DNA of 64,000 nt from Vibrio sp. HB236076 (GTDB taxonomy: Bacteria; Pseudomonadota; Gammaproteobacteria; Enterobacterales; Vibrionaceae): assembly GCF_040957575.1 (NCBI RefSeq), contig NZ_CP162601.1, positions 2,852,001-2,916,000 of the forward strand, read 5' to 3'. Each line of letters opens with the position of its first letter. Position 1 is the stretch's first letter. Shown here piece by piece: positions 37,762-46,459 of this stretch. Both the position numbers and the translations under genes were made by a program. Below the pieces are notes generated by a model, which saw only the letters and a list, made by a program, of their open reading frames with translations, did not search any database and was not told the DNA's origin.

Positions 37762-38511
37762 ATGATAACGCGCAAGCTCAAGGGTTTCATTGTTTGTCTG
37801 TCGGTATTATTCGCCGCCTGCCAATCGCCCTCACAGCCAAGCCGCTCCTTCCCATCGGACTCGATTGCGCTGACAGGCGTGATTAGCCAAGGGGGACATC
37901 AGTATTACTTTTCACCTTGTGATAGTCATCAACAGTGGCTCCTCGAACTCCCAACCTCGCATTGGCAAAGCCATTTTCGCTCACCACAAGCTCAGCCAGG
38001 GGCGTTTTATGTGCAGGGCCACTTAAAAGCAAGCTCAGTCGTGAGTCAAAGTGATATTACCTTGGTCGCAACGCAGCTAACTCCTATACACTCGACCGCA
38101 AGTCCATCAATGCCTTGCCACGCCTCAACGCGCTTCCGATCAAAAGACGAACCACTCGTCGGCCACTACCAAACCCAGCTCAAACAGGGGGAACACACCT
38201 ACATCACCTTAGCGCTGCGCGCCGATCACAGCGCTCAAGAGCAGTACTTTCACGTCGACTCTGAGCGCCCTTCAACAGAACAAACCGACACTCACCCCTC
38301 TTTTATCTTGCACAACCGTGGTTTTTGGCAACGACTATCAGCAAATAAGGTTGAAGTTGTCATGACATTAATACAAGATCAACGCGCTGTATTGCGCCGG
38401 GTCTACCACACTCACAATGGCGTTTTAACCACTCAGACTGAGTCCATAAATCATCAAGAGTTCGCGATTCACCCTGCGCTTATTTTTTACCCCACACGAG
38501 AACCGCAATGA
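37762..38511 (+). CDS. Predicted lipoprotein of unknown function
   Basis: The 249-aa precursor has a signal peptide and lipobox (LFAAC, Cys near residue 20 of MITRKLKGFIVCLSVLFAAC). It continues with a Ser/Thr-rich segment and two regions beginning TGVISQGGHQYYF and GHYQTQLKQGEHTYITLAL. The layout is reminiscent of NlpE/COG3650-type lipoproteins, but I cannot assign it. The ATG at 37762 has GGAAGG upstream. Its stop overlaps the DTW gene start by four bases. Confidence 0.78.
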   Translation: MITRKLKGFIVCLSVLFAACQSPSQPSRSFPSDSIALTGVISQGGHQYYFSPCDSHQQWLLELPTSHWQSHFRSPQAQPGAFYVQGHLKASSVVSQSDITLVATQLTPIHSTASPSMPCHASTRFRSKDEPLVGHYQTQLKQGEHTYITLALRADHSAQEQYFHVDSERPSTEQTDTHPSFILHNRGFWQRLSANKVEVVMTLIQDQRAVLRRVYHTHNGVLTTQTESINHQEFAIHPALIFYPTREPQ

Positions 38512-39056
38512 TTAATACGCCAACGTCTAGCGCCCCTCACTGGCCGTTTCTCACATTCTTATTGATCCATGAGAATGAACACCAACGGCCAACCAATACC
38601 GGACAATTTTGGCATCAATGCGTGCCGCAAAGTTCGATGGCGATATGGCAAAGAAAGCAAATCCCGCTCAACTTAGCACAATACCTAAAACGGCCAGACC
38701 TTCAACCTGTGGTGGTCTACCCGACAGAACAAGCCCTTAGTGAAACACAATGGTTTTCTACACAGCGAGACCCAAACCTAACGCCATTGTATATTTTGCT
38801 CGATGGCACGTGGCAAGAAGCCAAAAAGATCCACAATCGCAGCACTTGGTTGGCCCATTTACCGCGATTGAGCTTATCGGATTTACCGTCGAGTGACTTT
38901 CGGTTAAGACGCAACCAACAAGAGGGGCACTTATGCACCTTTGAAGTGGGCATGGAGCTCGCGGTTAAACACGGTATTGATACCACCGCACTCAAACAGA
39001 GTTTTGACCGCTACCAGCACGATTATTTAACCCGCAACATGAATGGCAGCGCCTAG
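38508..39056 (+). CDS. DTW domain protein (tRNA aminocarboxypropyltransferase-like)
   Basis: DTW proteins such as E. coli TapT transfer the 3-amino-3-carboxypropyl group of SAM to uridine 47 of tRNA. The 182-aa protein has LLIHENEHQRPTNTG, LLDGTWQEAKKI (the DTW-type core) and FRLRRNQQEGHLCTFE. The N-terminal cysteine-rich segment seen in longer members is missing, so it is the short form. It is translationally coupled to the lipoprotein gene, an unexpected pairing. Confidence 0.85.
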   Translation: MINTPTSSAPHWPFLTFLLIHENEHQRPTNTGQFWHQCVPQSSMAIWQRKQIPLNLAQYLKRPDLQPVVVYPTEQALSETQWFSTQRDPNLTPLYILLDGTWQEAKKIHNRSTWLAHLPRLSLSDLPSSDFRLRRNQQEGHLCTFEVGMELAVKHGIDTTALKQSFDRYQHDYLTRNMNGSA

Positions 39057-39095
39057 TGCTTCACATCTCGACCAGGCAAGTCGCCAGTCAATGAG

Positions 39096-41582
39096 TTACT
39101 TAAGAGGGCTTGGTGCATCGATATAATAACCTTGAATGTAATCGACGCCCATCGCTTCTACCCGCTGGCAAACATCTTGATTGTGAACAAATTCGGCAAC
39201 GGTTTTCGCGTTAAATACCTGACAGAGACGAATCAACTGTTCGACAATTTTACATTGCTTGGCATCTTTATCTATGGTGCGGACCAAAGAGCCATCGAGC
39301 TTAATAATCTCTGGCTCTAATTTGATTATCTCATCAATGTTGGAATAACCCGAGCCAAAATCATCGACGATAATACGCGCGCCCAAGCGGCGGAAATGCC
39401 CGCACACTTCGAGCATCCGTCCGTAGTTGTGAATTTGCTCTGACTCCACGACTTCAATGCCCACGCGATGAGGATTGTCGAGTTGTTGGATGGCCGCTTC
39501 AAGGTGATAAAGGTTTTGATTGCTCAGTAAATCTTGAGCCGATAAATTAATGGTGAAGTTTTCTTGCCGTTGCCCCATGTGTTCGAAGGTATAATTGATC
39601 ATTTGACGGCTCAAGCGAGTGTACAAATGGGTATCTTGAATCATAGGCAAAAACTGACCCGGGCTGATCACACTGCCATCGCTTTCTAAAATACGAACCA
39701 GGCATTCTAGCGAGAATAATTCATGGCTGTTGGCGTGAACAATGGGCTGACAATAAGCCATCACCTTGTGTTGTAAGATCGCTTGTGTCACCTTATCAAA
39801 CCACACTAAACGCTGTTTTCGCGCAGTATCATTCTCTTCGATGTCTTTTGCGTTACAAAAAAGAAGGTTATTTTTGCTGGCCACCTTGCGAGCTTCAATG
39901 GCCCTCAATAGCAAAGCGTCAGGTGATAAGTCAGGGTAATCACACAGGCGAATTAAACCACTGCAAATCGATACGGACAAATAATCGATCGAACTCAAAC
40001 CGGGTAAACGAAAATTGTGTTGCTCAATTTGGTCTGCAAACTCCATAAACGCCTGTTTACAGCTCGACATATCGCTGCGAGAGCGGAACACATACCCCCA
40101 TTCGCCAATCCCAATACTGTACAAGTGACTGTCACTTTCCTGACCGATGTGTTTGCGCAAATGCGCAGCGAGATACAGCGAGATTTCTCTCAACAACTGA
40201 TCTCCGACAGAATAGCCATATTTATCATTGATTTGACTAAAGTTTTGCAACTTAATCGTCATCAGTTGCTCGTCAGCTCTCATCACGGGCAAGTGCTGTT
40301 GTAAGGCTGTGCGATTGGGTAAACCGGTTCGTGAATCAATGCGAGTATTGTGTTCGAGCTTTTGGGCCTGTTTGTTGATTTGGTACTCTAGATGCAGCGA
40401 TTGACGTTTCACATCATCTAGCGCATTGCGTACCAAGTGAAATAGCGGCGACATTGAGCTACTCGCTGGCTTGATCGGTTTCTTAATGTCGGTGACGTCA
40501 AAAGACTCACGCAAGGCAATGTAAGTCAAGCTGTGGTGATGAATACGATTGCCGCTGCCATCGTTGAACAGCTCTCCATTAGTGTAGCTACCATACGCTT
40601 GCGCCACACCGTTAAACGATCTTACTTCTTGTGAGCCATCTAAAAAGTCGAGCCTTGATATACAATTGTAGACCCAAATACTTTCCGGTTGACGAAGCGC
40701 GAGATCTTCCACGCCTTGGGCCAACTGCTCAAGCGTGAGAGAGGGGTGATTAAAACAAAACTGCACGTATTGATCTTGCTCTAGTGGCGCTTCCAGCAAC
40801 ACACTGCCATCATCAAACACTTGCGCGATACGCAGGTAACGATCTTGCCCGTCTTGGGTGTGATAAAGGGGAAAGTTCGCCAGGGTTTGCCAATCAACAT
40901 GAGCACCATCGCTAAGATATTGACGATACACATCATAAGCCGGACGATAATTGAGCTGGTACACTCGGTTGCCTTCCGCTTTTGTGACTTGCATCGGCAG
41001 ACCAATCGGGTTCCATTCCGAGTGAAGTTGCGTCCACACCTTAAGTGGTTGACTCACGAGCCCTATTAATACGCTGCTTTGTAAATACACTTGGTCTTGT
41101 GCAATGACATAGGCGTGTTCGCTGTTGTTAGGCAGGGCAAGGCCGCCAGACACTGAGCCAAAGGTATTGAGGCCGTGCAAGAAAAGATCGTATTGATAAT
41201 GGTTTTGAGTGGTAAAGCAGACGATGGCCTTCAGATCGGCCACCCCTTGAAATGCTTGCTGTGCAACGGACGATTCACGTTGATAATCACTACTGTGGTG
41301 AACAACAACCGGTACATAGCACACCGAATCAAAAAAACTCATCACAATCAACGTGCCCTCATTTACCAACTGATTACCATCAATCAATTGTCGAGTACTG
41401 TGGCCGATTAACTGCGCGTCGGGGAAGCGTTCTAATAGTAAACGTGTATAAGGAAAAACCTCAGCCGCTGTTTGAGTAGAGAAAATTTGAATAAACGGTG
41501 AGGAATGCTCAATGTGCTCGATTTCTGCCAGGCATTCCACCAATTGATCACTGCACTCCACCAAAAAGGAACTCGTATCCAT
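39096..41582 (-). CDS. FIST-GGDEF-EAL cyclic-di-GMP signalling protein
   Basis: The 828-aa protein has no membrane segment. FIST sensor domains fill residues 20-375 (IGHSTRQLIDG, GSVSGGLALPN, then YGSYTNGELF). A degenerate GGDEF domain covers about 410-560 (TGLPNRTAL; GIGEWGYV in place of GGDEF, so no cyclase activity expected). EAL occupies 585-828: signature ECL, then NLSAQDLL, EVVESEQ, DDFGSGYSN, KLDGSLVR and AEFV, i.e. the catalytic set is intact. It is likely a phosphodiesterase controlled by a small-molecule-sensing FIST module. Confidence 0.9.
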   Translation of the reverse strand: MDTSSFLVECSDQLVECLAEIEHIEHSSPFIQIFSTQTAAEVFPYTRLLLERFPDAQLIGHSTRQLIDGNQLVNEGTLIVMSFFDSVCYVPVVVHHSSDYQRESSVAQQAFQGVADLKAIVCFTTQNHYQYDLFLHGLNTFGSVSGGLALPNNSEHAYVIAQDQVYLQSSVLIGLVSQPLKVWTQLHSEWNPIGLPMQVTKAEGNRVYQLNYRPAYDVYRQYLSDGAHVDWQTLANFPLYHTQDGQDRYLRIAQVFDDGSVLLEAPLEQDQYVQFCFNHPSLTLEQLAQGVEDLALRQPESIWVYNCISRLDFLDGSQEVRSFNGVAQAYGSYTNGELFNDGSGNRIHHHSLTYIALRESFDVTDIKKPIKPASSSMSPLFHLVRNALDDVKRQSLHLEYQINKQAQKLEHNTRIDSRTGLPNRTALQQHLPVMRADEQLMTIKLQNFSQINDKYGYSVGDQLLREISLYLAAHLRKHIGQESDSHLYSIGIGEWGYVFRSRSDMSSCKQAFMEFADQIEQHNFRLPGLSSIDYLSVSICSGLIRLCDYPDLSPDALLLRAIEARKVASKNNLLFCNAKDIEENDTARKQRLVWFDKVTQAILQHKVMAYCQPIVHANSHELFSLECLVRILESDGSVISPGQFLPMIQDTHLYTRLSRQMINYTFEHMGQRQENFTINLSAQDLLSNQNLYHLEAAIQQLDNPHRVGIEVVESEQIHNYGRMLEVCGHFRRLGARIIVDDFGSGYSNIDEIIKLEPEIIKLDGSLVRTIDKDAKQCKIVEQLIRLCQVFNAKTVAEFVHNQDVCQRVEAMGVDYIQGYYIDAPSPLK

Positions 41583-41689
41583 TAACTCGATGCACCCTAT
41601 ATGATTGTTGTCGCCAAGAATAATCTACAATCAAACACGATAAAATACCAAGTAAGTCAAGAATCTAGAGCTTTATAATGAGATAATGG

Positions 41690-42403
41690 TTACAAAAGCC
41701 AGTGTAATTGATGGATATCATCTATCTCAATATCGGCCAAAATGCGTACGCTTCGACTGAGATCACGTCCACAACCGGAGCGATTGAGCCAGCAGGTTTG
41801 CATGCCAAACTGCCGCGCCCCTAAGATATCTTTCTCACGGTGATCGCCAACGTGTAAAATTTGCTCGGCAGGAACATTCAGCGCCTGCTGGGCAAGGTGA
41901 AACAGCGCAGGAGCCGGTTTGGCTGGCCCATCGGGGCCGGCGCGCAACACGCGTTGGAAATACGGCGCAAGACCAATGGCCTCGACATCGACATTCCCAT
42001 TCGTAATAGCCACCAATGGCCAACGCTGCGCCAAAGCCGCTAACAGTTGATGGGTTGGCTCGTCCACCGAAAATCGACTGCGCCAATAGAGCGCCATCTC
42101 CACCCCTTGCGCCGCGAGTTGATCGCCATTGGCCACACCCAAACGCGCAAACCCCCACTTGTATTGCTCTAAGCGCCACCGTGTGACGTCATCAGACAAA
42201 CTGGCATCACGCGCCAACACTTGGCGCTTAAATTCTTGCCATTGCTGTGGTTGATACTCAAGACCGATGGCACTTAAACGTTGTTGAAACCAAGCCGCGA
42301 CTTGCTTTTCGAGTTGTTCGATAACCGGTGCGTTGTCATACAAGGTATCATCAAGATCAAAGGTCAAAGCCGCTATTGGGCCAATCGAACGGTAGAATCG
42401 CAT
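41690..42403 (-). CDS. yigB: HAD hydrolase YigB
   Basis: HAD phosphatase of the FMN/5-amino-6-(5-phosphoribitylamino)uracil phosphatase type used in riboflavin synthesis. Motif I is LTFDLDDTLYDN (residues 13-24), motif II AITNGN, and motif IV HVGDHREKDILGA. 237 aa. The ATG overlaps the xerC stop, and it ends the lptM-lysA-dapF-DUF484-xerC-yigB run, the standard order. Confidence 0.94.
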   Translation of the reverse strand: MRFYRSIGPIAALTFDLDDTLYDNAPVIEQLEKQVAAWFQQRLSAIGLEYQPQQWQEFKRQVLARDASLSDDVTRWRLEQYKWGFARLGVANGDQLAAQGVEMALYWRSRFSVDEPTHQLLAALAQRWPLVAITNGNVDVEAIGLAPYFQRVLRAGPDGPAKPAPALFHLAQQALNVPAEQILHVGDHREKDILGARQFGMQTCWLNRSGCGRDLSRSVRILADIEIDDIHQLHWLL

Positions 42404-43338
42404 CAGTTTTCATCCTTTTTGGGCTTTTTTTTACGCGCTCGTGGGTGAGCCTCATCATACGCCGTCGCTAAGTGTTGAAAATCCAAATGCGTATAGATTT
42501 GGGTGGTCGAGATATTCTCATGACCGAGCAACTCTTGTACTGCCCTGAGATTATTACTTGACTCGAGCATATGTGTGGCAAAAGAGTGACGCAACTTATG
42601 CGGGGTAATATGACTGGCGACCGACTGTTTTTGTCCCCATTCAGCCATGCGCTTTTGCACACTGCGCGGCGAAATTCGACGACCTAATTTGGACACAAAC
42701 AAAGCGCTTTCATCAGCATTGGCCAATTGGCTTCTCACCTTCATCCAATTGGCGACCCATTGTTGTGCCATGCCCGCAAATGGCACCTGTCGCTCTTTGT
42801 CCCCTTTACCGATAACCCGTAATTCACCTTGACGCAAACGGACATCTCGAACATCAATAGAGATCAGCTCCGCCAAGCGCAAGCCGGATCCATACATCAA
42901 CTCCATCATCGCGCGGTCACGGATAGAAAGCGGATCATCTTCATTGACCTCGAGCAACTGGTTCATTTCATCAACATCGAGATTTTTCGGCAAGGGCCGT
43001 TGTTTACGAGGCGCTGAGACACCGCGAGCCGGGTTCGCTTCTAACTCACCACGCAAAATCAAAAAATCAAAGAAACTGCGCAAACTCGACAAACGAGTAG
43101 ACAGAGAACTGGCTTTCATGCCATCCCTCATGCCCTTCCCTGCCAATTGACGAACCCAACCGGCATCCACCTCTTGCCAACGCAATACGCCCAAGCTTTG
43201 CAGTTGCTCCGCCACGGTCTGCAGTTGCTGCTTATAGTTTCTTTGCGTATGTAAGCTTAACCCTTTCTCACTGCGCAAAAACTCGTAAAACTTCAGCAAC
43301 GGGCGTTGAAGTGAATCGGCAATCACCACCTCGCTCAT
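42403..43338 (-). CDS. xerC: Site-specific tyrosine recombinase XerC
   Basis: XerC with XerD resolves chromosome dimers at dif. The 311-aa protein has the SAM-like N-domain (LSLHTQRNYKQQL) and catalytic residues R in GSGLRLAEL, K in VIGKGDKERQVP, HKLRH with R, H in LLGHENISTTQ, and the nucleophile Tyr in IYTHLD. The ATG overlaps the DUF484 stop (ATGA). Confidence 0.97.
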   Translation of the reverse strand: MSEVVIADSLQRPLLKFYEFLRSEKGLSLHTQRNYKQQLQTVAEQLQSLGVLRWQEVDAGWVRQLAGKGMRDGMKASSLSTRLSSLRSFFDFLILRGELEANPARGVSAPRKQRPLPKNLDVDEMNQLLEVNEDDPLSIRDRAMMELMYGSGLRLAELISIDVRDVRLRQGELRVIGKGDKERQVPFAGMAQQWVANWMKVRSQLANADESALFVSKLGRRISPRSVQKRMAEWGQKQSVASHITPHKLRHSFATHMLESSNNLRAVQELLGHENISTTQIYTHLDFQHLATAYDEAHPRARKKKPKKDEN

Positions 43339-44033
43339 CGACGGGATTCCATTGGCAATGACACGCAGAGTAAATGGCTTACTAAGCCGGCGAGTTGGTC
43401 CAGAAATAGCGTATCCATCTCTGGCTCGAAATGACCGCCATCCTCACTAGAAAAGGCCAAAATACCCAAGGTTTGCTCTTGGTAGCGCAGCGGTAACACC
43501 ACATAGGAACCTAGCTCTGGAGCCGACTGTTTTCCAAATAAGCCTTCGCGGTCTTTATTGCGCAAACGGCCAAGATAAGCACTTTTGCCGTTGAGGTGCT
43601 GTTTGGCAAAGCGCTTAAAGCCATCACGCGATAACAGAGAAGACGTTTTGTCGTGGTCAAATAGCTGTAAATATGACTGGAGTCCTAGGTGATTGGCCAA
43701 TGCGTGCAGTTGGGCTTCTACCTCGTCAAGTGAGCGACATTCGAGCAACCTTGTCTGCAACGACATAAACTGATAAAACGTTTTATCGTTGTTCGACGCG
43801 ACGTCTCGCAAGCGTTCGATCTCAGCCTCTAAATCGAGGATTTTTTGTCGCTGGCGCCGTTGTTGTAACTGGCCAAGAGAAAAGACCCCTTCACCGGTGA
43901 CCTCAATGTCGATTTGGTCAACGATATCGGGATGCTTAAGAAAAAACTCTGGGTGACGGAGCAAGTATTGAGCAACTTGCTCAGACGATAAAGGCGACGC
44001 ATCGAAAAGGCTTTTTTCTTGCGACTCTAACAT
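43335..44033 (-). CDS. DUF484 family protein
   Basis: The 232-aa protein has a helical N-terminus ([20 protein letters not shown]) and a GAF-like C-terminal domain ([20 protein letters not shown]). The family occurs between dapF and xerC across gammaproteobacteria. Function is not established. Its start overlaps the dapF end by seven bases. Confidence 0.93.
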   Translation of the reverse strand: MLESQEKSLFDASPLSSEQVAQYLLRHPEFFLKHPDIVDQIDIEVTGEGVFSLGQLQQRRQRQKILDLEAEIERLRDVASNNDKTFYQFMSLQTRLLECRSLDEVEAQLHALANHLGLQSYLQLFDHDKTSSLLSRDGFKRFAKQHLNGKSAYLGRLRNKDREGLFGKQSAPELGSYVVLPLRYQEQTLGILAFSSEDGGHFEPEMDTLFLDQLAGLVSHLLCVSLPMESRR

Positions 44034-44857
44034 GACACTTGCCCATCGTAGATATGCGTGGCAGGTCCGGTCATATAAAGCGGTTTACCTGGCCCTTGCC
44101 ATTGAATTTTAAGCTCACCACCGGGCAAGGATACCGAGACACTGTGGTCCAACAAACCCTGTACAATGCCGACCGCCACCGCACCGCAAGCCCCACTACC
44201 ACAGGCTTGTGTTTCACCTGCACCGCGTTCGTATACTCGCAGTCGAATCGATTGGCGACTCACGACTTGCATGAACCCCGCATTAACTCGTTCAGGAAAA
44301 CGTTCGTGTGACTCCAACAAAGGACCTAGGTGCTCGACGTCAGCCTGGTCTATATCCTCAACAACCGTCACCACATGCGGATTGCCCATGCTCACCGCAC
44401 CGCAAAATAAGGTGTGTTCATCCACTCGTAAGATGTAGGTTTTTTCTTGCTGCTTCGCTTTAAAAGGAATTTTATTGGGTAAAAATTCCGGTACGCCCAT
44501 ATTCACTCTGACTAAATCGTTATCTTCAATGTTCAGTACCATCTTGCCTTTCTTGGTGCTCACATTGATGCTGTACTTATTGGTCAGCCCTTTCATGCGA
44601 ACAAAACGCGCAAAACAGCGCGCGCCATTGCCACATTGTTCGACCTCACTGCCATCGGCATTAAAGATACGGTAGTGAAAGTCCGTTTCGGGATCATAAG
44701 GGGCTTCAACCACCAGCAATTGGTCAAAACCGATACCAGTATGTCGATCCGCCAAGCGGCGGATCAGATCTTGCGAAAAAAACACGTTTTGAGTAACGCA
44801 ATCAACAACCATAAAGTCATTACCCAAGCCGTGCATTTTAGAAAAGTGAAAATGCAT
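44027..44857 (-). CDS. dapF: Diaminopimelate epimerase
   Basis: DapF interconverts LL- and meso-diaminopimelate, the cell-wall and lysine precursor. The 276-aa protein opens [19 protein letters not shown]. The catalytic cysteines are in [13 protein letters not shown] and in [13 protein letters not shown]. The ATG at 44857 is preferred to an upstream reading to 44,899. lysA, encoding the next enzyme, lies immediately upstream, so the last two steps of lysine synthesis are adjacent. Confidence 0.96.
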   Translation of the reverse strand: MHFHFSKMHGLGNDFMVVDCVTQNVFFSQDLIRRLADRHTGIGFDQLLVVEAPYDPETDFHYRIFNADGSEVEQCGNGARCFARFVRMKGLTNKYSINVSTKKGKMVLNIEDNDLVRVNMGVPEFLPNKIPFKAKQQEKTYILRVDEHTLFCGAVSMGNPHVVTVVEDIDQADVEHLGPLLESHERFPERVNAGFMQVVSRQSIRLRVYERGAGETQACGSGACGAVAVGIVQGLLDHSVSVSLPGGELKIQWQGPGKPLYMTGPATHIYDGQVSC

Positions 44858-44868
44858 AAACGTCTTCT

Positions 44869-46122
44869 TTACTCCGGTAGCACTTGCTCTAGTTCCCATA
44901 GTCGCTGCAGTTCTTCACGTTGGCGGACGACATAAGACTTGTCGCCATCAACCATGATTTCAGCGGCTCGAGTACGAGTGTTGTAATTGGAAGACATCAC
45001 GAAACCATAGGCACCCGCCGAACGCACAGCCAATAAATCTCCGTCTTCGAGTACCAGTTGGCGATCTTTACCAATAAAGTCACCGGTTTCACAAATTGGA
45101 CCTACCAAGTCGTACCGATTGCCTTCTCCCTCACGAGGCGAGACCGGCACAATGTTTTGCCATGCTTGATACAGGGCGGGACGCATCAAATCGTTCATCG
45201 CAGCATCGACAATGGCAAAGTTTTTATGTTCAGTGTGCTTTAAAAACGCCACGCGTGTCAGCAATACGCCCGCATTCGCGGCAATGGCTCGACCCGGCTC
45301 AAAGATCAGCTCAAGGTCTTGGTGCTGATGAAGGCGCTCGAGTAATGCGGTTGCGTATTGCGCGGGCTGCGGCGGTTGCTCTTGATGGTAAACCACCCCT
45401 AAGCCACCACCGACATCAAGATGACGAATGTTGACACCCTGTGCCTTCAAGTTGTCAATTAACGTTAACAAGCGATCCGTCGCATCGATAAAGGGCGCTA
45501 GGTCGGTTAATTGCGAGCCAATATGGCAATCGATACCGACAATATTCAAATGCTCAAGGCTCTGAGCAAATTGATACACTTGCGGCGCGCGATCAAAGGC
45601 AATACCAAACTTATTGTCGCGTAAACCAGTTGAAATATAAGGGTGCGTTTTAGCATCAACATCAGGGTTAATACGCAGTGAAATCGGCGCTTTAACGCCC
45701 ATTTCAGCAGCCACTTGATTTAAGCACTCCAGTTCCGGCTCAGACTCAACGTTAAAACATTTAATCCCTAGCTCTAACGCGCGTTTCATTTCTTGACGGG
45801 TTTTACCCACACCAGAGAACACGACTTTTTTCGCATCGCCACCGGCGGCAATCACACGCTCTAGCTCACCACCTGAAACAATATCAAAGCCTGAACCAAG
45901 TCGTGCGAGAACATTCAATACACCGAGGTTAGAGTTCGCTTTAACTGCATAACAAACCAGATGAGGATGTGAACCAGCCGCTTTATCAAACGCATTCCAG
46001 TGGCGTTCTAGTGTCGCTCTTGAATACACATACAAAGGCGTGCCATGTTGCTGAGCAAGATGCTCTAAGGAGACTTGTTCTGCCCACAACTGGCCGTCTT
46101 CCTGATAATTAAAATAATCCAA
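44869..46122 (-). CDS. lysA: Diaminopimelate decarboxylase
   Basis: LysA makes lysine from meso-diaminopimelate with PLP. The 417-aa protein has the PLP Lys in [10 protein letters not shown] and [19 protein letters not shown] carries the conserved His. The glycine-rich phosphate loop is [10 protein letters not shown], and CETGDF has the cross-dimer Cys. It follows lptM by about 40 bases and precedes dapF by 11. Confidence 0.96.
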   Translation of the reverse strand: MDYFNYQEDGQLWAEQVSLEHLAQQHGTPLYVYSRATLERHWNAFDKAAGSHPHLVCYAVKANSNLGVLNVLARLGSGFDIVSGGELERVIAAGGDAKKVVFSGVGKTRQEMKRALELGIKCFNVESEPELECLNQVAAEMGVKAPISLRINPDVDAKTHPYISTGLRDNKFGIAFDRAPQVYQFAQSLEHLNIVGIDCHIGSQLTDLAPFIDATDRLLTLIDNLKAQGVNIRHLDVGGGLGVVYHQEQPPQPAQYATALLERLHQHQDLELIFEPGRAIAANAGVLLTRVAFLKHTEHKNFAIVDAAMNDLMRPALYQAWQNIVPVSPREGEGNRYDLVGPICETGDFIGKDRQLVLEDGDLLAVRSAGAYGFVMSSNYNTRTRAAEIMVDGDKSYVVRQREELQRLWELEQVLPE

Positions 46123-46159
46123 AATTCACTTCCCTTAATTTAACAACTGGAATTAATCA

Positions 46160-46276
46160 TTATTGAGTTTGTTCGTTTTGCTGTTGATGATCTGGTAGGT
46201 AAAGATCGCCAGTTTGCCCACAACCTGTAAGCGCGGTAATCGTTAGCATCAGCATCAAGGTCAAGACTTTTTTCAT
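46160..46276 (-). CDS. lptM: LptM (YifL) small lipoprotein
   Basis: The 38-aa precursor has a signal peptide with lipobox ALTGC followed by GQTGDLYLPDH, the LptM pattern (GCG-x-G-x-LY-P). In E. coli LptM helps the LPS translocon LptD mature. The upstream open frame to 46,384 is not supported; ATG at 46276 begins [12 protein letters not shown]. It precedes lysA on the same strand. The usual divergent cyaY gene is absent between it and cyaA. Confidence 0.87.
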   Translation of the reverse strand: MKKVLTLMLMLTITALTGCGQTGDLYLPDHQQQNEQTQ

Positions 46277-46386
46277 GGTCTGAATCGCGTTTGTTGAACA
46301 ATGCTCCCTATAATCGCACCACAGTACAGAAAAGCAATAGGGGAAGGAAATGAAGAGAAAGGAAATTTGAACAATTAAGACCATTT

Positions 46387-46454
46387 CGTCAAAATGAACC
46401 GACGTGGTTCACCCGAGTTCGGTTCATTTGACGTGACAACCCTTGGGCTGTCAC
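46387..46454. repeat. Two adjacent hairpins between cyaA and lptM
   Basis: The larger hairpin pairs CGTCAAAATGAACCGA (46,387-46,402) with TCGGTTCATTTGACG (46,419-46,433), one bulge, 16-nt loop. The smaller at 46,433-46,454 pairs GTGACA/TGTCAC and CCC/GGG. Both lie between the cyaA stop and the lptM start on the minus strand. T-runs are weak, so they may be terminators, mRNA stabilisers or a repeated element. Confidence 0.6.
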
Positions 46455-46459
46455 TTGGG

